From contig JAGAJP010000038.1 in NCBI GenBank assembly GCA_017626045.1, positions 1 through 64,000 of the forward strand: 64,000 nt of DNA. The letters run 5' to 3'. The DNA comes from Muribaculaceae bacterium (lineage in GTDB: Bacteria > Bacteroidota > Bacteroidia > Bacteroidales > Muribaculaceae). The notes under the pieces were generated by a model that searched no databases, was not told the origin of the DNA, and saw only the letters and a list, made by a program, of their open reading frames with translations. The stretch's first letter is position 1. Each line of letters starts with the position of its first letter. Below are positions 22,797 through 31,560 of the stretch, piece by piece. A program made the position numbers and the translations under genes.

Positions 22797-25772
22797 ATGC
22801 AGAACAAAGGCTTTATCAGCACGATTGCTGTGTTGCTTGTCCTCATTTGCGGATTCTATATCTCGTTCTCGTTCGTGACATCGCACTACGAGAAACTCGC
22901 AGACGAATACGCAACCAAGGCAGCCGGCACTTCAGACGTGACCAATGATGTCTACAAACAGAGTCTGAAACAATACAACGACTCTATCGACAAAGAAAAG
23001 GTTTATCTGGGCTACACCTACAATCAGGTGCGCCAGATGGAAATAGGTCTCGGCCTTGACCTCAAGGGCGGTATGAACGTGGTGCTCGAGATCTCGATTC
23101 CCGACATGCTCCGTCAGTTCGCAGCCGGCGAACCCCAGCTCAAAGAAATCAACGCGGCTATCGAGAAAGCCAAGGCAAAAGGCGCAAAGACCTCCGACAA
23201 AGACTTCATCAACGAGTTTGCCGCCAGCTTCCAGCCCGGCACGATGGCGTCGCTCTTCGCACGCGAGGGTGAGTTTCTCGGCAATATAAAGAGCGGCTCC
23301 TCCAACAGCGAGGTCACTGAAGCTCTCAGCAAACAGGTAGACAGCCAGGTCGACGCTGCATTCAATATCTTCCGTACCCGTATCGACCAGTTTGGTGTCG
23401 TTGCCCCGAACATTCAGAAACTTCAGGACAAGAAGGGTCAGATCCTTCTCGAGCTTCCGGGTGTGAAAGAGCCGGAACGTGTCACACAGCTTCTGAAGTC
23501 AAGCGCCAACCTCGAGTTTTATGAGGTATACAACTACGACGAGATCGCGGCAGACCTCAACAACTTCGCAATGGCTCAGGCAGCCCTCGACACTGTAAAC
23601 CATGTAAACCTGATTCGTCTTCTCGGCGGCTCACAGCGTGGCGGCAGCCCCGTAATCGGTTTTGTGGCTCCCGCCGACCGCGCAATGGTTGACTCTCTGC
23701 TCAACACCCCTCTCGCAAAACAGAAACTCCCCAGCGACTTCCATGCCGCATGGGAGGTGAAGCCTGTAGAGGTGCCGGTAGCAGACGCCCAGGGCAACCC
23801 CGTCACCAAGAGCAACGGCGAATACAAGACCACTCCCTACTGGCAGCTGATAGCCCTGAAGGGTGAGGCAGCCCTCGAGGGCGACGCCGTGACAAGCGCA
23901 TCTTCCGAATACGACAACATGCGCGGCAACACCGTCAACATGCGCATGAACGACCGCGGCGCCCGTGAATGGGCCACCATCACCCGCAGCAACATCGGTC
24001 GTCCCATCGCCATCGTACTCGACGAGCATGTATACTCTTTCCCGAACGTCAACAATGAAATCACCGGCGGAAGCTCCGAGATTACCGGCAACTTCACACC
24101 GGAAGAGGCAAACGACCTCGCCAACGTGCTCAAGTCAGGTAAGATGAGCGCGAAGGTTGATGTAGTGAGCAACAACGTCATCGGCCCGAGCCTCGGCGCC
24201 GAGGCAATCCAGCAGGGCTTCATATCGTTTATCGTCGCCCTCGTGCTCCTCATGATCTTCATGATCGCCATCTATGGCGTCATCCCGGGTCTTGTGGCTA
24301 ACGTCGGCCTTATTCTCAACCTCTACTTCACACTCGGCATCCTCGCGTCGCTCCAGGCAGTGCTGACACTTTCCGGTATCGCCGGTATCGTGCTTGCCCT
24401 CGGTATGGCGGTCGACGCCAACGTGCTTATCTTCGAGCGCACAAAGGAGGAACTCAAGGCAGGCAAGAAACTGCGTCAGGCAATCGCCGAAGGCTACAGC
24501 AACGCCTTCTCGGCAATCTTTGACTCCAACCTTACCTCAGTGATCACAGGCATAATCCTGCTCATCTTCGGCAGCGGCCCCATCAAGGGCTTCGCCACCA
24601 CTCTTATCATCGGTCTTGTCTGCTCGTTCTTCACGGCAGTGTTCCTGACCCGCATCGCGTTCGAGCTCATCACGGCTAACGGCAGATGCGCCAACATGAC
24701 ATTCACTACATCCATCAGCCGCAATATCTTCGCCAACACCAAATACAACTTCCTTGGCAACGTGAAGATCGCAGCCGTATGCTGGGGCATTCTCATCCTT
24801 GTGTCTGTCGTGTCGCTCGTGGTGAGAGGCATGAACCAGGGCATCGACTTCTCCGGCGGCCGCAACTATGTGGTGCAGTTTGACAAGGATGTCAATCCTT
24901 CCGATATTCAGTCTCGCCTGCTCGACCAACTTCAGACCGCAGCCGACGACAAGACTGTCAGCGTTGGCGTCATCACAATTGACGACAACACAAAGGTACG
25001 TATCTCCACCAACTACAAGATAAATGACGAAACAGAGGGCGTGGAGAACGAGATTACCGGTCTTCTCTACAAGGGACTTATTCCTGAACTCACCGATGCC
25101 CAGGGCAAGGTGATGGATGAGAACTCTTTCTCTGTGTCGGACGAAAGCCGAGGCATCATCTCCATTCAGAAGGTAGGTCCGTCGGTTGCCGACGACATGA
25201 AACGAGACGCTTACTGGGCAGTCGGAATCGCAGTTGTCTGCATGTTCCTCTACATCCTGCTCCGTTTCCGCAACATCGCCTTCTCGGTGGGTGCCGTCAG
25301 CGCGGTAGCGCTCACAGCGTTCCTCATCATCGGCTTCTATTCACTCTGCTGGGGCTTCCTTCCCTTCTCGATGGAAATTGACCAGGCGTTCATTGCCGCC
25401 GTCCTTACCATCATCGGTTATCAGATCAACGATACCGTGGTGGTATTCGACCGAATCCGCGAGATGATGAAGGTATATCCGAAGGAAGACCGCTTCATCA
25501 CCTTCAACAAGTCGCTCAACACGACACTTACCCGTACGGTGATGACATCGCTCTCGACCCTCCTGGTGCTCCTCTGCATCTTCTTCCTCGGCGGTGACAC
25601 CATCCGTTCGTTTACGTTCGCGATGATCTACGGTGTGGTTGTAGGTACCTTCTGCTCGCTTTTCTGCGCTGCTCCTATTGCCTACGCCATCCTGAAGAAG
25701 TCGCTGGCAAAGAAGGCAGCCAAGGAATCAGCAGCCGGCACAGTGCTCCAGGGCAACCGCCGCTTCAATTGA
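22797..25772 (+). CDS. secDF: protein translocase subunit SecDF (fusion)
   Basis: A 991-residue fused SecD-SecF. It uses the proton-motive force to pull secreted proteins through SecYEG. The SecD half has an N-terminal helix (residues 8-28), LGLDLKGGMNVVLE (about 83-96), a large periplasmic domain with an insert around 250-390, and five helices from about 480, including GMAVDANVLIFERTKEEL. The SecF half begins about residue 640 with a helix followed by DFSGGRNYVVQFD and ends with GYQINDTVVVFDRIRE and further helices. The fused form is normal in Bacteroidetes. It has its own promoter and terminator. It supplies the Sec step that T9SS cargo such as the neighbouring operon needs. Confidence 0.96.
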   Translation: MQNKGFISTIAVLLVLICGFYISFSFVTSHYEKLADEYATKAAGTSDVTNDVYKQSLKQYNDSIDKEKVYLGYTYNQVRQMEIGLGLDLKGGMNVVLEISIPDMLRQFAAGEPQLKEINAAIEKAKAKGAKTSDKDFINEFAASFQPGTMASLFAREGEFLGNIKSGSSNSEVTEALSKQVDSQVDAAFNIFRTRIDQFGVVAPNIQKLQDKKGQILLELPGVKEPERVTQLLKSSANLEFYEVYNYDEIAADLNNFAMAQAALDTVNHVNLIRLLGGSQRGGSPVIGFVAPADRAMVDSLLNTPLAKQKLPSDFHAAWEVKPVEVPVADAQGNPVTKSNGEYKTTPYWQLIALKGEAALEGDAVTSASSEYDNMRGNTVNMRMNDRGAREWATITRSNIGRPIAIVLDEHVYSFPNVNNEITGGSSEITGNFTPEEANDLANVLKSGKMSAKVDVVSNNVIGPSLGAEAIQQGFISFIVALVLLMIFMIAIYGVIPGLVANVGLILNLYFTLGILASLQAVLTLSGIAGIVLALGMAVDANVLIFERTKEELKAGKKLRQAIAEGYSNAFSAIFDSNLTSVITGIILLIFGSGPIKGFATTLIIGLVCSFFTAVFLTRIAFELITANGRCANMTFTTSISRNIFANTKYNFLGNVKIAAVCWGILILVSVVSLVVRGMNQGIDFSGGRNYVVQFDKDVNPSDIQSRLLDQLQTAADDKTVSVGVITIDDNTKVRISTNYKINDETEGVENEITGLLYKGLIPELTDAQGKVMDENSFSVSDESRGIISIQKVGPSVADDMKRDAYWAVGIAVVCMFLYILLRFRNIAFSVGAVSAVALTAFLIIGFYSLCWGFLPFSMEIDQAFIAAVLTIIGYQINDTVVVFDRIREMMKVYPKEDRFITFNKSLNTTLTRTVMTSLSTLLVLLCIFFLGGDTIRSFTFAMIYGVVVGTFCSLFCAAPIAYAILKKSLAKKAAKESAAGTVLQGNRRFN

Positions 25773-25824
25773 TAAATGCGCTGCAGTGTGCCTCTCATCT
25801 GCACATATAAGCATTGACTAAATA

Positions 25825-25861
25825 GAATTCGGTCTTCCGGATAACCCGGGAGACCGAATTT
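25825..25861 (+). terminator. hairpin terminator of secDF
   Basis: A 10-bp outer stem AATTCGGTCT/AGACCGAATT enclosing an inner CCGG/CCGG stem. The following tract is TATAAATTA rather than a pure T run, so efficiency is uncertain. Confidence 0.7.
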
Positions 25862-25874
25862 ATAAATTACGTAT

Positions 25875-27017
25875 ATGAAAGTTCTGTTTATCGCAAACTG
25901 CGTGCCTATGCGTGGGGGCAATATGTCGCTTCTCCAGCTGATGAAGGAGTTGTCGCAGCCTCCCTATAACGTTGAGCCGGTGCTTCTGACCACTTTCGAC
26001 CTGGAGCGGTATTCCTCAAGTATCGTCAAGGAGGCTTCCGCATTGGGGATAAGGTGCATCACTGCACGTTTCTATCCCTTTAAATGGTATTACAGCAAAA
26101 GTCCGATGAGCTTCATAAAGTATTCCACGAATTTCTTGAACTATAGAAGAATCCTAAAGACGGTCAGGAAAGAGAAATTCGATGTCATCCACTCGAATTC
26201 ATCGATAATAGATGTTGGCGGCTATCTTTCGGCTAAATTGAAGATAAAACACGTATGGCATCTGAGAGAGTTCGGAGACCTTGACTTCAATATGAAGCCA
26301 TTGTTTGGGAAATGGCAGGAAAGGCGTCTTTACAGGAATGGTGACAGGTTTATAGCGGTATCGGAGAGTATAAAGAAAAGGTACCTTCCGTATATCTCAC
26401 CGGAATCCAAGATTTCTGTGGTATACAACGGCCTTCCTATTGTGAAGCAAATGCCTGAGACAGATATCCGTCAGGACTCGGATGAGGTCCGTTTTTGCAT
26501 AAGCGGAGCCGTCAATGAGGCAAAAAGGCAGGAGGATGCACTGAAGGCAATGGATATGCTTGTAAATCTGCGCAACATACGCAACCTTCATCTTACAATA
26601 ATCGGCGACGGTTATTATCGCGAGCGTCTGGAGCGATTCGTGGAAGAAAAGAATCTGACAGAGTTTGTGACTTTCACCGGCTGGATCAGGAATGCCGATG
26701 AATATTATTCGTCGTCTGATGTCGGGCTGATGCTGTCGGCCAACGAAGGGTTCGGCAGAGTGACCATAGAATATATGAGGGCGGGGCTTGCCGTCATCGC
26801 CTCCAATTCCGGAGCCAATCCCGAGCTGGTGGAAGACGGAAAGACAGGTCTCCTTTATCCTACGGGCGATGTCGGAAAACTGTGCGACATGATGGAGCGT
26901 ATGGTGACAAACCCCGGCCTCCGACAAGCTCTGGCGGCAGCCGGTCATGAGTTTTCCATGACGCATTTCCTGTCGGCAGACAATACGAAGTCTGTTTATA
27001 ATCTATATCTTTCGTAA
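25875..27017 (+). CDS. glycosyltransferase family 4 (GT-B fold)
   Basis: A 380-residue cytoplasmic glycosyltransferase. The N-terminal Rossmann domain starts MKVLFIANCVPMRGGNMSLL with the donor-binding GG. The C-terminal domain (from about 200) has ISVVYNGLP, FCISGAVNEAKRQEDAL and the family-4 E-x7-E motif in SANEGFGRVTIEYMRAGLAVI near residues 290-310. The expected reaction is transfer of a sugar from a nucleotide donor to a lipid-linked glycan. It precedes the phosphocholine operon by 358 bp, which contains a separate promoter, so it may be transcribed independently. Substrate unknown. Confidence 0.88.
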   Translation: MKVLFIANCVPMRGGNMSLLQLMKELSQPPYNVEPVLLTTFDLERYSSSIVKEASALGIRCITARFYPFKWYYSKSPMSFIKYSTNFLNYRRILKTVRKEKFDVIHSNSSIIDVGGYLSAKLKIKHVWHLREFGDLDFNMKPLFGKWQERRLYRNGDRFIAVSESIKKRYLPYISPESKISVVYNGLPIVKQMPETDIRQDSDEVRFCISGAVNEAKRQEDALKAMDMLVNLRNIRNLHLTIIGDGYYRERLERFVEEKNLTEFVTFTGWIRNADEYYSSSDVGLMLSANEGFGRVTIEYMRAGLAVIASNSGANPELVEDGKTGLLYPTGDVGKLCDMMERMVTNPGLRQALAAAGHEFSMTHFLSADNTKSVYNLYLS

Positions 27018-27375
27018 GGCAACTTGGTCATATTTTTGACTAAGAGCTATGTCATGTCAATTTTTTTATGTAACTTTGCATTTGCAATCTAACCTATTGA
27101 AGTTGATGAATATTATTTAGTATTCATTAATTTTAGAACGGACTAATAAAGGAACTTCTGCTTTCCTTGAGAAATAGCGGCTTATGCCGCCTGATTCTAT
27201 TGCCCTGATATTTTGTTTCGGGAAGAGGGATTGTATGCCGTTAAAAATTTCCGGTTCATTGGTTTTTATGCCTGTTATCTCTGATAATCAGGCTATATGG
27301 TGGTGTGCCTTGTCGAAAGACTCGGCATGGCAGGCAATGAAGATGATTCCGTTTTTTTGATAATTCTTTAGCTAT
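27018..27375 (+). other. 358-bp intergenic region: promoter and long leader of the phosphocholine operon
   Basis: A perfect -7 box TAACTTTG lies at 27071-27078, but I see no good -33 partner at 19-21 bp. Transcription from it would give a leader of roughly 290 nt before the barrel-protein gene. The leader contains a small hairpin GCGGC-TTAT-GCCGC (27177-27190), an AAGGAA/TTCCTT stem just before it, and an open frame of 41 codons (27235-27360) preceded by GGAAGAGGG. No recognised riboswitch or sRNA is seen. Confidence 0.5.
27071..27078 (+). promoter_or_regulatory. -7 box of a candidate promoter for the lic-type operon
   Basis: TAACTTTG matches TAnnTTTG exactly. The upstream -33 element is not clear, so a regulator may be needed for its use. 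Confidence 0.55.
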
Positions 27376-28164
27376 ATGCGCTTTTTATTAATTCTATCAA
27401 TAGCTGTGCTATGCTCACTGCCGTTGCGTGCGGAAGTGACGGATTCCATCGGGAATAACACCGTTGAGCGAAACGAGTGGGGTGGAAAACTTATAAAGTC
27501 TCCTTTTGGACTCGGACTTGACCTACAGACCAAATATGTGTGGAGAGGCATGGAGATGATGACGGAGGATTCTGCCCCTGTTCTTTTCCCCTCAATAAAC
27601 TATTCATATAAGGGACTTTTCGTATATGCGATGGGCGGCTATGCCGTCAACGGCAAATATGCGGAAGTGGACTTCGGTGTCGGCTACACCCTGCCCAACG
27701 GTATCGGAATCGCGGTGAACGACTATTACTATCCTTCCATCGACAGCAAGGAAGACCACTATATGAAAGGTGGAAGAAACACCGGTCACTGGCTGGAAGC
27801 TGTCCTGTCGTATAACCCCTCCAATATACCGGTGTGGGCTACATTAAGCAATTTCTTCTATGGCGCCGACAAATACATTGACGACAAGGGAGCTGAGAAG
27901 CAGGCTTATTCAACCTATCTTGAAATAGGATCGTTCTATAATTTCTTAGACTACAACAGAATCTCCCTGGCGTTGGGCGCGGCGTTGAATAAATCCTGCT
28001 ACACCGGATATGAGCATGATTTTTCGCTGTGCAACATCGAATTGAAATATACGTATAGTGTGAATTTCAAGAGCGGATGGCAACTTCCTTTGAGCGTGGC
28101 ATACATATACAATCCTGTCTTCAACAAGTCGTTTGTGAATTTCACGGCGAACTTAGCGTTCTAA
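27376..28164 (+). CDS. outer-membrane beta-barrel protein heading the phosphocholine operon
   Basis: A 262-residue protein with signal peptide (MRFLLILSIAVLCSLPLRA). The mature part shows alternating hydrophobic and polar strands bounded by aromatic residues (DLQTKYVWRGMEM, LFVYAMGGYAVNG, VDFGVGYTLPNGIGIAVNDYYYPS), and ends in FVNFTANLAF with the C-terminal Phe typical of outer-membrane barrels. The pattern is reminiscent of small porins of the TorF/Gcw_chp type; this family call is tentative. It lies 44 bp before the CTP:phosphocholine cytidylyltransferase gene and shares its strand, so it is probably cotranscribed with a choline kinase and a choline transporter. A role as an outer-membrane channel for choline or related compounds is an inference from that position. 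Confidence 0.75.
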   Translation: MRFLLILSIAVLCSLPLRAEVTDSIGNNTVERNEWGGKLIKSPFGLGLDLQTKYVWRGMEMMTEDSAPVLFPSINYSYKGLFVYAMGGYAVNGKYAEVDFGVGYTLPNGIGIAVNDYYYPSIDSKEDHYMKGGRNTGHWLEAVLSYNPSNIPVWATLSNFFYGADKYIDDKGAEKQAYSTYLEIGSFYNFLDYNRISLALGAALNKSCYTGYEHDFSLCNIELKYTYSVNFKSGWQLPLSVAYIYNPVFNKSFVNFTANLAF

Positions 28165-28208
28165 CCGGATTTATCCCATACACAACTCCCTTATTCTGAC
28201 TTCTTAAG

Positions 28209-29066
28209 ATGCGCAATGCCATAATCCTTGCAGCCGGAACGTCTTCCCGGTTCGTGCCGCTTTCGGAAGAGTGTCCCAAAGGACTTCTCGAAGTGAAAGG
28301 AGAGATCCTTATCGAGCGTCAGATACGGATGCTCAAGGATGCGGGAGTGGATGATGTCACCCTTGTAGTCGGTTTTAAGGAGGATATGTTTTCCTATCTC
28401 AAGCCTAAGTATGGAGTAGACCTCGTATACAACGAAGATTATTCGCGCTACAACAACACGTCGTCGATAATGAGGGTGCTGGATCGTATGCAGGACACAT
28501 ATATCTGTTGCTCCGATATCTATTATTCACGCAATGTGTTTGAGGAGAGTCCGCGTCGCAGTTATTACAGCGCCTGTCATCATGAGGGGGATACCGGAGA
28601 GTATTGTATAGGATTCAATTCCGAGGGTGTGATTACAGATGTGACAGTTGGGGGGCGCGACTCCTGGTACATGATAGGCCATGCGTTCTTCAGCAGCGAG
28701 TTCAGTCGTAAGTTCAAGGATATTCTCCGAGCGGATTATGAGGATGAAGCCGCTCGCCGTTTATATTGGGAAGATGTCTATATCCGCCATATAGGCGAGC
28801 TGCCATCGATGGAGATAAAGAAATGGAGTGAGGGGGTGATAGAGGAATTTGACACGCTGGATGAATTGCGAAACTTCGATAAGTCGTATATCGACGACAC
28901 ACGCTCTTCCGTGATTAAGGAAATATCCCGGCAGCTTGGCTGCGGAGAGGCAGACCTGCACTCCTTCTCCAAAATATGTGAAGCCGGCATGGATCGGTTT
29001 ACTTTCCTGATGAGGAATGATAAATATATTTATGACTTTAAGTCACGCCTGAGTTCAAGGCTTTGA
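28209..29066 (+). CDS. licC: CTP:phosphocholine cytidylyltransferase (LicC-type)
   Basis: A 285-residue nucleotidyltransferase that should make CDP-choline from CTP and phosphocholine. The N-terminal signature is ILAAGTSSRFVPLSEECPKG (residues 6-25), followed by IERQIRMLKDAGVDDVTLVVGF and the phrase KPKYGVDLVYNEDYSRYNNTSS, which matches LicC proteins of pneumococcus and Haemophilus closely. The Asp in CCSDIYYS (about residues 97-104) should bind Mg. The last 55 residues form a C-terminal extension beyond the usual LicC length; it looks like an acyl-carrier-sized helical region (SSVIKEISRQLGCGEADL). It is followed after about 60 bp by the choline kinase gene. Confidence 0.88.
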   Translation: MRNAIILAAGTSSRFVPLSEECPKGLLEVKGEILIERQIRMLKDAGVDDVTLVVGFKEDMFSYLKPKYGVDLVYNEDYSRYNNTSSIMRVLDRMQDTYICCSDIYYSRNVFEESPRRSYYSACHHEGDTGEYCIGFNSEGVITDVTVGGRDSWYMIGHAFFSSEFSRKFKDILRADYEDEAARRLYWEDVYIRHIGELPSMEIKKWSEGVIEEFDTLDELRNFDKSYIDDTRSSVIKEISRQLGCGEADLHSFSKICEAGMDRFTFLMRNDKYIYDFKSRLSSRL

Positions 29067-29127
29067 CCGCCGCAGTTGTTCATGCCGCAAAAAAAGAAAT
29101 ACCAAGAGCCTATTCTTCTTGATCAGT

Positions 29128-30024
29128 ATGAAGTTTGACAGAGACAACCTTCTGAAGTATTTACAGACCATATTCCCTGAGAAGGACGTGAGGAATGCCG
29201 AAATCACGAGGATGGGCGGTATGAGCAATAAGAACTTCAGGATATGTCTGGATGGCGGCAGCTATGTATTGAGGGTGCCGGGCAACGGCTCCGAGGGAAT
29301 GGTGATTCGCGCCAACGAGCAATTCAATTCGGCAGAGGCTTCCAAGCTTGGAGTGACTCCGCCCGTGAGATATTTCAATCCGGAGTCGGGGATAAAACTG
29401 ACTGACTATATTGAAGACGCAGAGACGCTCAATGCCGCGACCATTCAGCGCCGAGACAATGTGAGCAAGATTGTGGAAATCTACAGGACGGTTCACAATT
29501 CCCATATCAGCCTGAAGAATGAATTCAACATTTTCCGCGAGATAGAAAAATATGATGAGCTGATTGCAGAAAGCGGGGCTGAGATGTATGAGGGACATGA
29601 GAAGATCAGACCCCGCATCATGCGGCTGGAAGACAGACTGAATCAGTTGGGTGGAGTGGATTTGAAGCCGTGTCACAATGATGCATTCTATGAGAATTTC
29701 ATTAAGGCGACAGACGGAACGATATATCTGATAGACTGGGAATATTCAGGGATGAACGACCCGATGGCAGATCTTGCGGCGCTTTTCATCGAGGCGGACT
29801 TCACATTGAAAAACGAGGATTTTGTTCTCGACAGATACTTCAAGGGAAAAGTTCCGGAGACCGCGCGCGACAAGATTCTAATATATAAAGTTCTCTGGGA
29901 TTTCCTGTGGGCGCAGTGGACAGTGGTCAAGGAGGCTAACAGTGATGATTTCGGCGAATACGGCATCGACAGATTCAATCGAGCCCGCAAAAATTTAAAA
30001 CTCATATATAAAGGAGAGAATTGA
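29128..30024 (+). CDS. licA: choline kinase (LicA-type, APH fold)
   Basis: Start chosen at ATG 29128 (MKFDRDNLLKYLQ); a TTG three codons upstream is less likely. The 298-residue protein has the kinase-like phosphotransferase fold: a glycine-rich start (GGMSNKNFRI), the Brenner motif as C182-H-N-D185 followed by AFYEN, and I202-D-W-E followed by YSGMNDPMADLA, where the Asp binds Mg. These are the choline/ethanolamine kinase signatures. It phosphorylates choline for LicC. No simple-sequence repeat is found at the 5' end, unlike the phase-variable licA of Haemophilus. It lies 6 bp before the transporter gene. Confidence 0.9.
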   Translation: MKFDRDNLLKYLQTIFPEKDVRNAEITRMGGMSNKNFRICLDGGSYVLRVPGNGSEGMVIRANEQFNSAEASKLGVTPPVRYFNPESGIKLTDYIEDAETLNAATIQRRDNVSKIVEIYRTVHNSHISLKNEFNIFREIEKYDELIAESGAEMYEGHEKIRPRIMRLEDRLNQLGGVDLKPCHNDAFYENFIKATDGTIYLIDWEYSGMNDPMADLAALFIEADFTLKNEDFVLDRYFKGKVPETARDKILIYKVLWDFLWAQWTVVKEANSDDFGEYGIDRFNRARKNLKLIYKGEN

Positions 30025-30030
30025 TTTATA

Positions 30031-31560
30031 ATGAAGAGAATTGATTGGTCAACGATGCTGATACCGTTTCTCATCGTATTGGCATTGATGGCGACATTTA
30101 TGATTTATCCCGACGATTCCCGTATGGCAGTGGATTCTTTACGTGGCTTTTTTGGAGATACCATTGGCATCTACTATCCGCTATTGGCCATCGGATGCGT
30201 CGTCGTTTCAATATATCTCGCCTGCTCTTCACGTTATGCGGGCGTAAGGCTCGGCAACGTCGAAAGGCCGCAGTATCCTGATTTCAAATGGGGGTGTATG
30301 ATATTCACCTCCACGATGGCAGCCGACATAATGTTCTATTCGCTGATTGAGTGGGCTCTATATGGCGGAGAGCCGCATGTGGCGGACCTCGGTGGAATCC
30401 AGATGTGGGCTCCTACGTTTACATTGTTTCATTGGGGACCACTGGCGTGGGGATTTTATGTGATATTGGCAGTCTGCTTCGCCTTCATGCTTCACGTCCG
30501 CAAGCGTCAGCGTCAGCGGTTCTCGGAAGCCTGCCGTCCGCTTTTTGGCGATAAGGTAGACGGTTTCTGGGGGAAGGTTATCGACATCACTGCCATATTC
30601 GCAATAGTGTGCGCCACTGCCACCACGTTTTCTCTTGCAACACCGTTGCTAACAAGCGCCTTGGGAAGTGTGTTCGGTTTTGAGCCGACCGTCGCTGTGA
30701 CTATTTTTGTTCTATTGTTTATATGCCTCGTCTATACGGTGACTGTTCTTTTCGGTCTTACCGGCATCAGCAAACTTGCAAGTCTCTGCTCCTATCTCTT
30801 CTTCATCCTCCTTCTTTATTTCTTGTTTTTGGGAGGGGAGACAGGATATATCATAGAGACAGGATTCCAGTCGCTGGGCAATCTCGTGCAGAATTTCATC
30901 GGACTGTCGACATATATGGATCCATTGCGGGAAACAGGTTTCGCCCAGAACTGGACAGTCTATTACTGGGCATACTGGCTTGTGTGGAGTGTAGCCACAC
31001 CTTTCTTCATCGCATTGATATCAAAAGGGCGCACAATCCGCAATGTGGTGTTCGGAGCTTTCGGCTGGGGGCTTGCCGGAACCTATATGTCTTTTATAAT
31101 ATTAGGCAACTATGGTCTGGCGCAGCAGATGAAGCATGGGCTCGACTCGATAGGTTTCATATCGGGAGGTGGCGAAATGTATGAGGCTATACTTATGATA
31201 TTCGATACCCTGCCGTTGCCATGGCTCGCTTTGCTATTGCTTGTCATAACGATGATTGCCTTTTACAGCACCACACTTGACGGCATCACATACGTCACGT
31301 CATCCTACAGCTACAGGCGTATTTCCGCCGACGAAGAGCCGTCGCGGCCGGTGCGGGCGTTCTGGAGCCTTATGCTCATCCTCCTGCCCCTCGCCCTTCT
31401 CTTTGCCGGCAATTCACTCTACAGCCTTCAGGGAGTCACCATCATAGCGGCGTTCCCGGTCGGAGTGCTCCTTATCCTGATAGTGGTTAGCTTTTTCAAA
31501 GACTTCGGCGTGTGGGATAGAAAAAAACTTAAAGATGATAGACGCGAAGCAGCAGAATGA
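30031..31560 (+). CDS. BCCT-family transporter, probable choline uptake
   Basis: A 509-residue inner-membrane protein with about 12 helices. The BCCT signature appears as WTVYYWAYWLVWS followed by FFIALISKGRTIR (about residues 308-338). FWGKVIDITAIFAIVCATAT and a Trp-rich segment in the fourth helix region match the family too. BCCT carriers import choline, betaine or carnitine with sodium or protons. Placement between choline kinase and LicD argues for choline as substrate, replacing the LicB permease of classical lic operons. The C-terminal 26 bp overlap the licD gene. Confidence 0.9.
   Translation: MKRIDWSTMLIPFLIVLALMATFMIYPDDSRMAVDSLRGFFGDTIGIYYPLLAIGCVVVSIYLACSSRYAGVRLGNVERPQYPDFKWGCMIFTSTMAADIMFYSLIEWALYGGEPHVADLGGIQMWAPTFTLFHWGPLAWGFYVILAVCFAFMLHVRKRQRQRFSEACRPLFGDKVDGFWGKVIDITAIFAIVCATATTFSLATPLLTSALGSVFGFEPTVAVTIFVLLFICLVYTVTVLFGLTGISKLASLCSYLFFILLLYFLFLGGETGYIIETGFQSLGNLVQNFIGLSTYMDPLRETGFAQNWTVYYWAYWLVWSVATPFFIALISKGRTIRNVVFGAFGWGLAGTYMSFIILGNYGLAQQMKHGLDSIGFISGGGEMYEAILMIFDTLPLPWLALLLLVITMIAFYSTTLDGITYVTSSYSYRRISADEEPSRPVRAFWSLMLILLPLALLFAGNSLYSLQGVTIIAAFPVGVLLILIVVSFFKDFGVWDRKKLKDDRREAAE

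Noticed and set aside
27235..27360. 41-codon open frame in the leader of the phosphocholine operon
   Set aside because: Not listed as a gene: the peptide has no signal or known motif. It is kept only as part of the leader observation.
29066..29300. Phase-variation repeat in or before licA
   Set aside because: Haemophilus licA carries tetranucleotide repeats. I looked at the start of this gene and its upstream region and saw none.
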